Positions 8,604 through 17,752 of a DNA stretch of 64,000 nucleotides are shown piece by piece. Below the pieces are notes generated by a model. That model searched no databases. It was not told the origin of the DNA and worked only from the letters and a program-made list of their open reading frames with translations. The position numbers were made by a program, and so were the translations under genes. How positions within the stretch are numbered: the first letter of the stretch is position 1; each line of letters opens with the position of its first letter. Source of the stretch: Mycolicibacterium hodleri (GTDB lineage: Bacteria; Actinomycetota; Actinomycetes; Mycobacteriales; Mycobacteriaceae); contig NZ_RCZG01000011.1 of NCBI RefSeq assembly GCF_006439015.1, positions 62,001-126,000 on the forward strand, read 5' to 3'.

Positions 8604-10081
8604 GCGAACGTCGGAAGCAGACGGTAGCGGTGATCGGCGCCGGGCCGGGTGGGATCGCGATGGGCGTGAAACTTGCCGAGGACGGTTATGACTTCACCAT
8701 CTTCGACGCGGCAGAGGGTTTTGGCGGGACGTGGCGCAAGAACACGTATCCGGGGGCGGCGTGCGACGTGCCATCGCACTTCTACTCGTTCTCGTTCGCA
8801 CTCAATCCGCGGTGGAGCAAGACCTATGCCAACCAGCCAGAGATTCTGGCCTACCTCGAGCGGGTCGCATCTGAGCGCGGGCTGGACGACCATCTGCTCG
8901 CCAATACCCTTGTGACGTCGCTGCACTGGTCGGATGTTGACCGGCGATGGAGCGTGCGCACCGACTGCGGCTCGACCCAGGAGTTCGACATTGTCGTGAG
9001 TGCCGTCGGCATGCTCGACGTGCCGAACGTCCCCGGCATCGCCGGAGCCGATCGCTTCCGTGGGCGGACCTTTCACTCCTCTGCCTGGGACCACTCGAAA
9101 TCCCTTGCCGGTGAACGCGTCGCGTCGATAGGAACGGGCGCCAGTGCGATCCAGTACGTGCCGGAGATAGCCGCCGAAGCCGAGCATCTCACGGTGTTCC
9201 AGCGCACGCCCATCTGGGTGTCGCCGCGGTTCGACGAGCCGTTCACCGCCGAGCAGCAGGAGCTGTTCGAGCGCAACCCCGCGGAGGCACGGAAGGTGCG
9301 TGACGCGGCTCTGGAACAGTACGAGCTGATCAATTTCGCCGAGGATGGCCTGCAGACCACGGAGGCCACCGACCGGGCTCGCGAGTATCTGCACCGCAAG
9401 ATCGCCGACCTCGAGCTCCGCGCCAAACTGACACCCTCGTACCCCGTCGGGTGTAAGCGGCCCCTGCTCTCGCGTAGCTGGTTCCCGACGTTCACCCGCC
9501 CGAACGTGACACTGGAGACCTCGCCGGTCGCCGAGTTCACCGAACGCGGTCTGCGCACGGCCGACGGAGTCGAGCACGTCGTCGACACCGTGGTGTACGG
9601 CACCGGATTCAAGGCCGCGAGTTATCTTGGGAGTCTTGACGTGTGGGGCCGGAACGGAGCTCGGCTGCACGACGATTGGAGCGACGGCGCCGAGGCCTAC
9701 CTCGGCACCGCGATTCCGGGCTACCCCAACCTGTTCACCCTCTACGGGCCGAACACCAACGGCGTGACGTCGATCATCTACATCCTCGAGGCGCAGACCG
9801 AGTACATCGGCGGACTCCTCGGCGCGATGGCCGAACGTGGACTCGACACCGTCGAAGTCCGACGCGACGTGCACGATCGCTACAACGCCGAGATCCAGGC
9901 CGCGATGGACGGCACGGTCTGGCTGGCCGACTGCAACAACTACTACCGCCATCCCAATGGAAAGGTCGTCACGCAATTTCCCTACAGCGGAAAAACGTTC
10001 GCCGAACGGCTCGGCGACGTCCGCATCGACGACTATCGCTTGACGTCCCGAGTCGGCAAACAGCAGGAGGTCTTGCAGTGA
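8600..10081 (+). CDS. Baeyer-Villiger-type flavin monooxygenase
   Basis: This 493-residue FAD/NADPH monooxygenase has FAD motif GAGPGG (13-18), FGGTWRKNTYPGAACDVPSHFYS, the Baeyer-Villiger fingerprint FRGRTFHSSAWD (153-164) and NADP motif GTGASA (178-183). Such enzymes convert ketones to esters or lactones. It starts at GTG 8600, overlapping the previous stop by 4 bases (GTGA), and overlaps the next gene by 4. Translational coupling to its neighbours is therefore likely. The ketone substrate is unknown; the operon context suggests a cyclic or long-chain ketone. Confidence 0.92.
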   Translation: MSERRKQTVAVIGAGPGGIAMGVKLAEDGYDFTIFDAAEGFGGTWRKNTYPGAACDVPSHFYSFSFALNPRWSKTYANQPEILAYLERVASERGLDDHLLANTLVTSLHWSDVDRRWSVRTDCGSTQEFDIVVSAVGMLDVPNVPGIAGADRFRGRTFHSSAWDHSKSLAGERVASIGTGASAIQYVPEIAAEAEHLTVFQRTPIWVSPRFDEPFTAEQQELFERNPAEARKVRDAALEQYELINFAEDGLQTTEATDRAREYLHRKIADLELRAKLTPSYPVGCKRPLLSRSWFPTFTRPNVTLETSPVAEFTERGLRTADGVEHVVDTVVYGTGFKAASYLGSLDVWGRNGARLHDDWSDGAEAYLGTAIPGYPNLFTLYGPNTNGVTSIIYILEAQTEYIGGLLGAMAERGLDTVEVRRDVHDRYNAEIQAAMDGTVWLADCNNYYRHPNGKVVTQFPYSGKTFAERLGDVRIDDYRLTSRVGKQQEVLQ

Positions 10082-10524
10082 CGCGCGCAGTCCATCATTC
10101 GGCGATCGTGACGACCGACGTCGAAGCGTCCCTTCGCTTCTGGCGGGATGGCCTCGGCCTCGTCCAGGCGTTGGATCACACGTTCACGGGCGACTGGCCG
10201 ACGTTGTTCGGCGTGGACACCGACGTCCTTCGGTCGGTCTTCCTCGGGGACCCTGCGCATCCCGACTCCGGCATCGTCGAACTCGTTCAGTTCGAGGGTG
10301 TGGACGGCGCGCCCGCCGGGTCCGGCGCAGCCCCCCGGCCGGGATTCTTCCTGCTGTCGTTGGAACGCGACGTCGAGGCCACCTTGGCCACCCTGGCCGA
10401 GCTCGGATTCACCGACGGGGTGCGCCGCATCTCGATGCCCGGACCACGGGGCGCGACGGTCGCCATGGCCGTCATCACGGCGCCCGACGGTGTCCGGGTC
10501 GAGCTGATCGGAGCGCCCACGTGA
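10078..10524 (+). CDS. VOC (glyoxalase/dioxygenase fold) family protein
   Basis: This 148-residue protein begins TRAVHHSAIVTTDVEASLRF and ends APDGVRVELIG, the two metal-ligand strands of a vicinal oxygen chelate domain (His near the start, Glu at the end). It may be an epimerase, isomerase or dioxygenase-like enzyme. GTG 10078 overlaps the monooxygenase stop by 4 bases, which fixes the start well inside the longer open frame. It is part of the five-gene overlapping operon. Reaction unknown. Confidence 0.8.
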   Translation: MTRAVHHSAIVTTDVEASLRFWRDGLGLVQALDHTFTGDWPTLFGVDTDVLRSVFLGDPAHPDSGIVELVQFEGVDGAPAGSGAAPRPGFFLLSLERDVEATLATLAELGFTDGVRRISMPGPRGATVAMAVITAPDGVRVELIGAPT

Positions 10525-11264
10525 GCGCCGTCGTGGTCGGCGGAGCGTCTGGAATCGGCAGTGCCGTGGTGAAGCGACTCCGGGACGCGGGTGAGCGGGT
10601 GTCGGTCTGGGACCTCGTCGATGGTGACATCACCTGCGACATCAGCGATCCCGACTCGGTGGCAGCCGCGATGGAGCAAACGGTTACCTCGTCGGGTACC
10701 CCCGATCGCTTCGTCACCTGTGCGGGGGTGGGTGCATCGGGACTATTGCTTGAACAGACGCCCGAGCACTGGCGACGGGTTCTCGACGTCAACCTCACCG
10801 GCACCTGGCTTGCCATTCGCGCGGGCGCTCACGCCATGATCGACGCGGGTATCGACGGTTCCATCGTCGCGGTGTCGAGTATCAGCGGCACACTCGCCGA
10901 CCGTGACATGGGGGCCTATTGCGTGTCGAAGGCGGGCATCGACATGCTCGTCCGGGTCGCCGCCGCCGAGTGGGGTCCGCACGGCATCCGGGTCAACGCC
11001 GTCGGACCCGGCGTCACCCGCACCCCGATGCTGGCCAAGCCCGAGCGACTGCGCGGCTGGGTCGAGGGGCTGACCGAACGAACCGCCCTCGGACGTCTCG
11101 GCGAGGCCGATGACGTCGCGGAGGTCATCGCGAGCCTCCTCGATCTGTCCTGGGTGACCGGGCAGACCCTCTTCGCCGACGGGGGCCTGGCGCTGCAGAG
11201 TCCCATCGATGCCTACGGTCAGGTGCAACGACTGGCGAGGGAAGCGGAGCGGGATCGCACATGA
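10521..11264 (+). CDS. short-chain dehydrogenase/reductase
   Basis: This 247-residue SDR has NAD-binding GGASGIGSAV at the N-terminus, CAGVGASG, the catalytic serine segment VAVSSISG and Y-C-V-S-K in the active site. The end VTGQTLFADGG is typical of the classical family. It starts at GTG 10521, overlapping the VOC gene by 4 bases, and overlaps the amidohydrolase by 4. A likely role is oxidation of an alcohol to the ketone used by the upstream monooxygenase, inferred from operon order only. Confidence 0.9.
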   Translation: MSAVVVGGASGIGSAVVKRLRDAGERVSVWDLVDGDITCDISDPDSVAAAMEQTVTSSGTPDRFVTCAGVGASGLLLEQTPEHWRRVLDVNLTGTWLAIRAGAHAMIDAGIDGSIVAVSSISGTLADRDMGAYCVSKAGIDMLVRVAAAEWGPHGIRVNAVGPGVTRTPMLAKPERLRGWVEGLTERTALGRLGEADDVAEVIASLLDLSWVTGQTLFADGGLALQSPIDAYGQVQRLAREAERDRT

Positions 11265-12922
11265 CATACGACCTGGTAATCCGCGGTGGGACCGTCATCG
11301 ACGGGTCGGGGGGCGCGCGGCGGACCGCAGACGTCGCCGTCAGCGACGGCGTCATCACTGCCGTCGGCGCCGTCGACGGCAAGGGGCACCGCGAGATCGA
11401 CGCCGACGGGGCGTTGGTGACGCCGGGGTTCGTCGACATCCACACCCACTATGACGGCCAGGTCACGTGGGACAGCCGACTCCAACCCTCGTCCACGCAC
11501 GGTGTCACCACCGCACTGATGGGCAACTGCGGCATGGGTTTTGCGCCGGTCCGTCCTGACGATCACGACATCTTGATCGAGTTGATGGAGGGCGTCGAGG
11601 ACCTGCCGGGCCCGGTACTGCACGAAGGCTTGCCGTGGACGTGGCAGAGCTTCGAGGAGTATCTCGATGCCATCGATGGCATGCCGCACGACATCGACGT
11701 CGCGACCCAGGTCACCCACGACCCGCTCCGGTTGTTCGTGATGGGGCAGCGTGGGGCGGATCGCGAAGCCGCCACCGTCGAGGACATCGCCGAGATGGGT
11801 CGGCTCGCGGCCGCGGGGATCGAGGCGGGGGCACTCGGATTCAGCACCTCACGAACGGAGTGGCACAAGACCAGTCGAGGCGAGCAGACCCCGTCGGTAC
11901 GCGCTGAACTCAACGAACTCGTCGGCATCGCCAAAGCGGTCGGCGAGACGGGAGCCGGTGTGTTCCAGGTTGTCTCAGACCTCAAGGGATTCGATCACGA
12001 GATGGCGGTGATGTTCGAGATGATGAGGGTCTCGGGCCGGCCGCTGTCGCTGTCGGTCATGCAACACGAGGCCGGCGACGGCTACCGCGACACCTTCGCC
12101 GCCATCGAGAGGGCGAACGCGGAGGGGCTACGGATGACCGCCGTCGTGGCCCCCAGGGCGATCGGCGTCCTCGTCGACTTCCGGGGCACCTACAACCCGT
12201 TCGTGCTGTCGAAGCTGTTTCGGTCCGCGCCCGACCTGCACGACCCCGAGATGCGGCGGCGCATCCTCGCCGAGGTCGCGGAACGCGGCGGACTGCGCGC
12301 CCCGCTCAACCAGATCTTCGAGCTAGGAGATCCGCCGCAGTACGAGCCAGCCCCTGAGACCTCGGTCGCGGCCAGGGCGACGCGCGAGGGCCGGGATCCG
12401 GCCGAGATCCTCTACGACATCATGATGGCTGGTCCGGCGTACATGCCGGTATTCAACTACCACGGTGGCAATCTCGACGTGGTGAGAGAAATGCTTGCGC
12501 ACCCCAACGCCATTCCAGGTCTCAGCGACGGCGGCGCGCACGTATCGACGATCTGTGACGCGAGCTTCTCCACCACGCTCCTCACGCTGTGGGGCCGTGA
12601 TCGTGCCGCTGGTCGCTTCGACCTCGAATGGCTCGTCCAGCGGCAGTGTCGTGACACGGCCCGCATGGTGGGGTTGAACGACAGGGGAGTGTTGGCACCG
12701 GGTTTCAAGGCCGACGTCAACGTCATCGACTTCGAAAACCTCACCGCGCGATCGCCACGACTCGTCGCCGATCTGCCCGCCGGTGGCCAGCGCGTGCTTC
12801 AGGCCGCCGACGGCTATCTGCACACGATGGTCAGCGGCATCGAGGTGTATGCGGGCGGCGAAGCCACCGGTGCGTTGCCGGGACACCTCGTCAGGGGCGC
12901 TCGATCCATGCCCGCGAACTGA
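11261..12922 (+). CDS. N-acyl-D-amino-acid deacylase-like amidohydrolase
   Basis: This 553-residue metal-dependent hydrolase begins MTYDLVIRGGTVIDGSG and has the metal motif DIHTHYDGQ with His61 and His63. Later come QVTHDPLRLFVMG, LMGNCGMGFAPV and LSDGGAHV. The family removes acyl groups from D-amino acids, but many members in catabolic operons act on other amides or lactone-like rings. ATG 11261 overlaps the SDR stop (ATGA). It ends the overlapping operon and converges on the fusion gene at 12947. A role in opening a monooxygenase product is plausible and untested. Confidence 0.85.
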   Translation: MTYDLVIRGGTVIDGSGGARRTADVAVSDGVITAVGAVDGKGHREIDADGALVTPGFVDIHTHYDGQVTWDSRLQPSSTHGVTTALMGNCGMGFAPVRPDDHDILIELMEGVEDLPGPVLHEGLPWTWQSFEEYLDAIDGMPHDIDVATQVTHDPLRLFVMGQRGADREAATVEDIAEMGRLAAAGIEAGALGFSTSRTEWHKTSRGEQTPSVRAELNELVGIAKAVGETGAGVFQVVSDLKGFDHEMAVMFEMMRVSGRPLSLSVMQHEAGDGYRDTFAAIERANAEGLRMTAVVAPRAIGVLVDFRGTYNPFVLSKLFRSAPDLHDPEMRRRILAEVAERGGLRAPLNQIFELGDPPQYEPAPETSVAARATREGRDPAEILYDIMMAGPAYMPVFNYHGGNLDVVREMLAHPNAIPGLSDGGAHVSTICDASFSTTLLTLWGRDRAAGRFDLEWLVQRQCRDTARMVGLNDRGVLAPGFKADVNVIDFENLTARSPRLVADLPAGGQRVLQAADGYLHTMVSGIEVYAGGEATGALPGHLVRGARSMPAN

Positions 12923-12946
12923 CGGCCGTCCGCTTCGGGTGGTGCG

Positions 12947-14971
12947 TCATCGCTGGTTACGGTTCCACTCGATCCAGCCGACGCCGGTGCGTCCGTCGAC
13001 GGCCCGGACTCGGGCCATCGCGCGCTGAAAGTGCGTGACCCGGCCATTGGCGGCCTCCAGTCGCAAGGATCCGAACGCCATCGGTTCGACGTCGAGGACG
13101 AGGTTCTCCGGCGCCGTGACGACCGTCGCCGCGCTGACCAGACCATCGGAACCGACTGTCTCGGTTGATGATCCGCTATGAACCTCGGTGAGCTTCCCGT
13201 CACGCTGGACGTAGCCGACCGCCAGACCGCCGGGCATGCCGGGCACCGTGACCGAGTGCGTGCGAGTGCCGTCGTCGAGATGGAACGCGCTCCACATCCA
13301 GTCGTTGGCCCACCAGTCCCGCGATCCCCAGGAGTGGTCGCGTTGACCGGGTCCTGCGAAGTCGAAACGTCGGTCGCCGACGTGAACGATGCCCGAGACC
13401 CGGCACGGAATCTCGTAGCGGGTGGCTGCGCGCCACTGATACGGGATGCCGTCGGTCTCCCACCAGAGGTCGATCGACACCGCGGTCGGTGCGCCGGATT
13501 CGTTGCGCAGTGGCGCGGCATGATCGGCGAAGGACTCCGCGGTCCCGTCGAGCGTGACGTGGTACCGATTGAGGGGCTCGACGCATTCCAGAACTGCACG
13601 AACGGATTCTGACCGGACACTGTCCACGGGCCCGTCCTCCAGCGGCAGTGGGATGCGCTCGTCGACCAGCATCAGTGCTGGTTGCCCCGGCTGCACTAGC
13701 GATGCCGCGAAGAAGCACGTGCCCTGATTCGGCTGCAGCCCAAGGCGCACGTAGACGCCAAGCGTCTCGGAGGCATCGACGGCGTCGAAGTACCAGCTTT
13801 CGTTCCACAGCGGTTCCCGGCCCGGCGTGTGACGTCCCTCGTCACTCGGCTCCGGCCGCAGTGCGGCGGGCGCTGCGTCGGCGCTCGGCAGCAGGCTCAG
13901 TGCCTCGAGGTCCAGAATCTGCTGGCAGACCCGCGCGAGTACGGCGGTGAACATGTCGTCGCCGCGATCGGTCCGCTCCACCACGACGCCGGCCGCGATG
14001 GTGATCAACAGGCAGCAGAAACTCTGCCTCCGATAGCCGGCCCAGCACTGATCCCAGGTGAAGTTGGTGACACCGCGGGCGACGATCTGGTCGTAGTAGA
14101 ACCGGACCAGGTCGCGCTCGTGCTTGCGACGATCCGCAAGCGTAAGAGAACTGCCGAGAAAGTACGCCACGTCGCTCATCACCGGACCCCAGGAGACCGT
14201 CTGCCAATCGACGACGGTGCAGGACTCCGCCGTGAACAGCAGGTTGTCCAATCGGTAGTCACCGTGGATCAACCCCAGAGGATGACGGAAGTCGGCGGCC
14301 CAGCCGTCCAGTGCGGACACGAAGGCGCGGCACACGTCGCCATGTTCGGGGGAGATGCGGTCGCCGTATCTTTCCAGGAAGCTCGGCAGCAGCACCGACA
14401 GGAGAGCCTGGTTCAACGGGTTCGGTTGGTTGAGGTGAGGGCGAACCCCCTCGGCGGCGTCGTTGAACACCGGCGCGTGGAGTTCGGCCAGCGCACGAAT
14501 CGCCAGTTGCGCCTGGTTACCCGAGCACCCGCGGATCTGGTCGCCCACCGAGGCCGCGGCGATGTCCTCGAGCACCAGTGTGAACCAGCCCTCCGAGTCG
14601 TCGTGGACCGCTAGGTAGCAGGAGGGGAGCGGACCCGCCGAACGGCCGGATGCGTTGCGGTAGAACGCGACCTCGCGGTAGTACGCGCCCATGCCCACAC
14701 CGGTGGCGCGGCTGTTCGAGTCGTCGGAAGCTAGCTTGACGACCACCGATCCGCTGCCGCCCGCGGTCACGAACTCGACGCGGTGGCTGTGGCTCATCTG
14801 CCCGGTGCCGATGCGCTCCACCGATTCGACGGTCAACTCGTCGAGGTCGAGCACCTGGCGGAGCCACTCAGCGGTGATCTCGCCGGAATCCCGGATCAAC
14901 ATGTCGACGTCCTGCGCGCTGGCGACCACGGGCTTCCTCACGCTCCTATTTGACGCTGTCATATCTGACAC
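12947..14971 (-). CDS. aminoglycoside-phosphotransferase-like domain fused to CrtC/AttH-like (DUF7064-type) domain
   Basis: This 674-residue protein has two parts. Residues about 30-350 form a kinase fold of the APH family: Lys79 (VVVKLAS), Glu100, catalytic loop HGDYRLDN (236-243) and metal Asp255 (VVDW). Residues about 385-674 form a beta-rich domain with DFAGPGQRDHSWGSRDWW, resembling the DUF7064/hydroxyneurosporene synthase-like family. In mycobacteria these are, to my knowledge, usually separate neighbouring genes. GTG 14971 is the longest start; ATG 14962 and GTG at codon 15 (after GAGGAAG) are alternatives, and the palindrome at 14957-14970 favours a later one. Function unknown. Confidence 0.8.
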   Translation of the reverse strand: MSDMTASNRSVRKPVVASAQDVDMLIRDSGEITAEWLRQVLDLDELTVESVERIGTGQMSHSHRVEFVTAGGSGSVVVKLASDDSNSRATGVGMGAYYREVAFYRNASGRSAGPLPSCYLAVHDDSEGWFTLVLEDIAAASVGDQIRGCSGNQAQLAIRALAELHAPVFNDAAEGVRPHLNQPNPLNQALLSVLLPSFLERYGDRISPEHGDVCRAFVSALDGWAADFRHPLGLIHGDYRLDNLLFTAESCTVVDWQTVSWGPVMSDVAYFLGSSLTLADRRKHERDLVRFYYDQIVARGVTNFTWDQCWAGYRRQSFCCLLITIAAGVVVERTDRGDDMFTAVLARVCQQILDLEALSLLPSADAAPAALRPEPSDEGRHTPGREPLWNESWYFDAVDASETLGVYVRLGLQPNQGTCFFAASLVQPGQPALMLVDERIPLPLEDGPVDSVRSESVRAVLECVEPLNRYHVTLDGTAESFADHAAPLRNESGAPTAVSIDLWWETDGIPYQWRAATRYEIPCRVSGIVHVGDRRFDFAGPGQRDHSWGSRDWWANDWMWSAFHLDDGTRTHSVTVPGMPGGLAVGYVQRDGKLTEVHSGSSTETVGSDGLVSAATVVTAPENLVLDVEPMAFGSLRLEAANGRVTHFQRAMARVRAVDGRTGVGWIEWNRNQR
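14957..14970. promoter_or_regulatory. candidate TetR operator between fusion gene and TetR gene
   Basis: The sequence tgtcatatctgaca has 5-bp inverted arms (TGTCA/TGACA) around four bases. It covers the first possible start codons of the leftward fusion gene and lies 51 bp before the rightward TetR gene. That is the usual place for an autoregulatory site. Confidence 0.4.
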
Positions 14972-15020
14972 GGATGCGTATCAAAGTAGATGTGACCCAC
15001 AACCGTGTCAAGATGATGAG

Positions 15021-15620
15021 GTGACCGAAGTCAAGCGCCGCTATCGAGGTGTCTCCGCCGATGACCGGCAGCAACGGCGCCGACGACTATTGATCGATGC
15101 GTGTCTCGACCTCATTGGCGAAGGCGGTATCGCGGCGGTCACGGCGGAGTCGGTGTCCGCCACCGCGAAGCTGACGAAGCGGTACTTCTACGAGAGCTTT
15201 GCGGGACGTGACGCGATTCTCGTTGCCGCGCTGGACGAACTGTTCGAGGAACTGATCGCCAAGATTGAGGTGGCCATCAGCGCTGCCCACCCGGGTATTC
15301 GGGCAGAGGCCATCACCGACGTATTCGTGATGACGATGTGCAATGACCCGCGACGCGCTCGGCTCTATGCCGAATCGTCTGCGCTTCCCGCACTACGAGA
15401 GCGCCGCGAGAATGCCATCGTCACGTTCACCGATCTGATCGTGGAGGCCGACCACGCCGCGGCATCGACCGACTACGGCAAACGTCGATTGATGACGAGA
15501 ATCGTCGTCGCGGGTGTCACCGACGTCGTGACGGGCTGGATCAACGGGGTGCTGGTCGCCGACCGCTCCACGCTGACGGAGGCGATCGTCGCCCTCGGCC
15601 GAACCGGCAACGCGGGTTAG
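15021..15620 (+). CDS. TetR/AcrR-family regulator
   Basis: This protein of about 199 residues has its DNA-binding helices in the segment AVTAESVSATAKLTKRYFYESF, followed by ILVAALDELFEEL. The rest is a ligand-binding domain of ordinary size. GTG 15021 lies at the beginning of the recognisable domain, and the ribosome site overlaps it, so leaderless translation is possible. It is divergent from the kinase-like fusion gene, its probable target. Ligand unknown. Confidence 0.85.
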   Translation: MTEVKRRYRGVSADDRQQRRRRLLIDACLDLIGEGGIAAVTAESVSATAKLTKRYFYESFAGRDAILVAALDELFEELIAKIEVAISAAHPGIRAEAITDVFVMTMCNDPRRARLYAESSALPALRERRENAIVTFTDLIVEADHAAASTDYGKRRLMTRIVVAGVTDVVTGWINGVLVADRSTLTEAIVALGRTGNAG

Positions 15621-15669
15621 GCGTGTCTCGTCAGACCCGAGATCGGTTCTGCCCGAATCCCTTCGAGGT

Positions 15670-16167
15670 CTACAGCGCGCGCAGGTAGCGCTTGCTCACC
15701 AGGCGCTGAGTCAGCGACGTGAAGGGCCCGGCCAGCCTGCTCCACCACGTGCCGTGCCGGGAGAACGCGATGACTTCGGCGTACACCACGTCATCGATCG
15801 GGTCGTAGCGGACGGCGAACAACTCCTCGCCGGACTCGGCATGACCCGGCAGTGTGCCGTAGGCGAAGCCTCTGCGGTCGGGTTCGTCGATCACGTAGAC
15901 CACGCGGCACGGCACCCGCAGCGGACCGAGTCCCACGAGCACCTCCGAACCGACGGCAGCCACCTCTGTCGTGGCATTCACGTGCAAGCCCGCCCCGCGG
16001 AGCATGCCCCACCGCATCACCTCGGCGGCCGTCTCCTCGAAGCGGTCGCGCCCATGGCCGATGACCGCCGTCGCCCGTAGATGGTGGTAGCCGTCCGGCA
16101 TGGGTCCAGCCGTCGCCCCGATCTCGGGATAGGTGAATCGGAGTTCGGCGAGGTCGCTCAGTCTCAC
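15670..16167 (-). CDS. DUF1990 family protein
   Basis: This protein of about 165 residues contains LRFTYPEIGATAG, HGRDRFEETAAEVMRWGML and FAYGTLPGHAESGEELFAV, the conserved blocks of DUF1990. Its biochemical role is unknown. I placed the start at GTG 16167 (VRLSDLAELRF). The longer frame to 16212 would run across the start of the divergent aldo/keto reductase. The ending WSRLAGPFTSLTQRL..RYLRAL is typical. It is the only leftward gene between two rightward operons. Confidence 0.75.
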   Translation of the reverse strand: MRLSDLAELRFTYPEIGATAGPMPDGYHHLRATAVIGHGRDRFEETAAEVMRWGMLRGAGLHVNATTEVAAVGSEVLVGLGPLRVPCRVVYVIDEPDRRGFAYGTLPGHAESGEELFAVRYDPIDDVVYAEVIAFSRHGTWWSRLAGPFTSLTQRLVSKRYLRAL

Positions 16168-16204
16168 CGGTCCACCATGCCAGTCCCGGCGTACGGTCGA
16201 GAAC

Positions 16205-17071
16205 GTGACCACCCAACCTGTCGCTCACGCCTCCGGAACGTTCACCCTCGGCGGCGAACTGCCCATCACCCGTCTCGGGTTCGGGACCATGCGCCTCACC
16301 GGCAAAGGCGTTTGGGGCCCGCCCGACGACCACGACGAAGCCGTTCGCGTCCTGCGTCATGCCGTCGAACTCGGCATCGACTTCTTCGACACCGCAAACT
16401 CGTACGGGCCGTACGTCGCCGAGGAGCTGATCCGCGAAGCGCTGCACCCCTACCGGGACGGCATTGTCATCGCCACCAAGGCCGGACTACTGCGCACCGG
16501 TGAGGACCAGTGGACGCCTCTCGGCTTCCCCGCATACCTGCGACAAGAGGTCGAGATGAGCCTCCGGCGGCTGGGTACCGACCGCATCGACCTGTTCCAG
16601 TTGCACCGCATCGATCCGAAGTTCCCCGCGGACGATCAGATCGGCGAACTCGCGGCCTTGCAGCGCGAGGGCAAGATCCGCTACATCGGACTGTCCGAGA
16701 TCACCGTCGAACAACTGGCGGCCGCCCAGAAGGTCGCGCCGATCGCCTCCGTGCAAAATCGGTACAACATGGCCGAGCGCAAGGCGGAATCGCTGCTCGA
16801 GGCCTGCGAAGAGCAAGACATCGCGTTCATCCCATGGGCACCGCTCGGCTCGGGGCCACTCGTCGCCGCGAACGGTCCGTTGCACCGCATCGCCGAGGAA
16901 CACCACGTCAAGCCGTCTCAGCTCGCCGTGGCCTGGTTGCTGAAGCGATCTCCGGTCGTGGTGCCGATACCCGGCACCTCACGCGTCGCCCACCTCGACG
17001 AGAACGTGTCCGCGGCTGAAGTCACCCTGTCCGACGATGAGTTCGAGGCCTTGCAGAACGTCGAGGGTTAG
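16205..17071 (+). CDS. aldo/keto reductase
   Basis: This 288-residue NADPH-dependent reductase has a TIM-barrel. The catalytic tetrad is visible as Asp and Tyr in FFDTANSYGPY, Lys in VIATKAG and His in LFQLHRID. The C-terminal cofactor segment reads VVVPIPGTSRVAHLDENV. GTG 16205 (VTTQPVAHASG) is chosen because the longer frame overlaps the DUF1990 promoter region. It would reduce an aldehyde or ketone of unknown identity. It stands alone, 57 bp before the thioesterase gene. Confidence 0.9.
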   Translation: MTTQPVAHASGTFTLGGELPITRLGFGTMRLTGKGVWGPPDDHDEAVRVLRHAVELGIDFFDTANSYGPYVAEELIREALHPYRDGIVIATKAGLLRTGEDQWTPLGFPAYLRQEVEMSLRRLGTDRIDLFQLHRIDPKFPADDQIGELAALQREGKIRYIGLSEITVEQLAAAQKVAPIASVQNRYNMAERKAESLLEACEEQDIAFIPWAPLGSGPLVAANGPLHRIAEEHHVKPSQLAVAWLLKRSPVVVPIPGTSRVAHLDENVSAAEVTLSDDEFEALQNVEG

Positions 17072-17128
17072 TCGCCCGGCCGCGGGACCGACGCGTACTA
17101 GCAACCCCTCAGGCAATACGGTGGTCGG

Positions 17129-17752
17129 GTGGCAGACCCCGAAGAAACGCAGTCCGGCGGCGGATTCAACCCGCCGGTGCCGACGACCGGCGGCGGACCC
17201 GACTACGGCAGATTCGTCGAGGCCGTCCGCACGCTGCAGGATCTGACCCGCGCCGCCGATGCCCCCGATGACGTCATCGCGCGGGCTGCCGGTCTGATCG
17301 AAGACGTGAATCGGCTGCTCGGCCCCTACGAGGCCGACGAGTGGCACTCGCCGTCGGGGCGCCGGATGGACCTACCGAATCGCGGCAACGTCATGCAGGT
17401 TCCGGTGAATCTGATGGTCACGGAAGACGGCAGGATCTGCGGTACGGCCCGATTCCGCCGGTTCCATCTCGGTCGCAACGGCGCGGTCCACGGCGGAGCG
17501 CTTGCGCTGCTGTTCGACTCGCTGCTGGGTTTCGCGGCGTTCAAGCTCAGCGAGAGCCGCCGGCAGCGGACGGCCTTTCTGCACGTCGACTACCGCAAGA
17601 TCGCCCCCATCGACAAGGAGCTGCAGGTGGACGCACGGATAGACCGGATCGAGGGCCGCAAGATCTACGTCGCGGGGCGCGTCTTGGACGGCGACGCCGT
17701 CCTGTGCGAAGCCGAGGCATTGTTCCTCAAACTGCTCCCGGGGCAACCGTGA
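17129..17752 (+). CDS. PaaI/hotdog-fold thioesterase
   Basis: This 207-residue protein has a single hotdog domain in its C-terminal half: the core helix reads GAVHGGALALLFDSLLG and the second strand TAFLHVDYRKIAPID. It probably hydrolyses an acyl-CoA thioester. The first 50 residues are Gly/Pro-rich and then helical. GTG 17129 starts the gene. It overlaps the TIGR02611 membrane gene by 4 bases, so both are likely translated together. Confidence 0.85.
   Translation: MADPEETQSGGGFNPPVPTTGGGPDYGRFVEAVRTLQDLTRAADAPDDVIARAAGLIEDVNRLLGPYEADEWHSPSGRRMDLPNRGNVMQVPVNLMVTEDGRICGTARFRRFHLGRNGAVHGGALALLFDSLLGFAAFKLSESRRQRTAFLHVDYRKIAPIDKELQVDARIDRIEGRKIYVAGRVLDGDAVLCEAEALFLKLLPGQP

Noticed and set aside
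8492..9976. Long leftward open frame of 494 codons
   Set aside because: It is antisense to the Baeyer-Villiger monooxygenase, has no recognisable motif and reflects high-GC codon structure.
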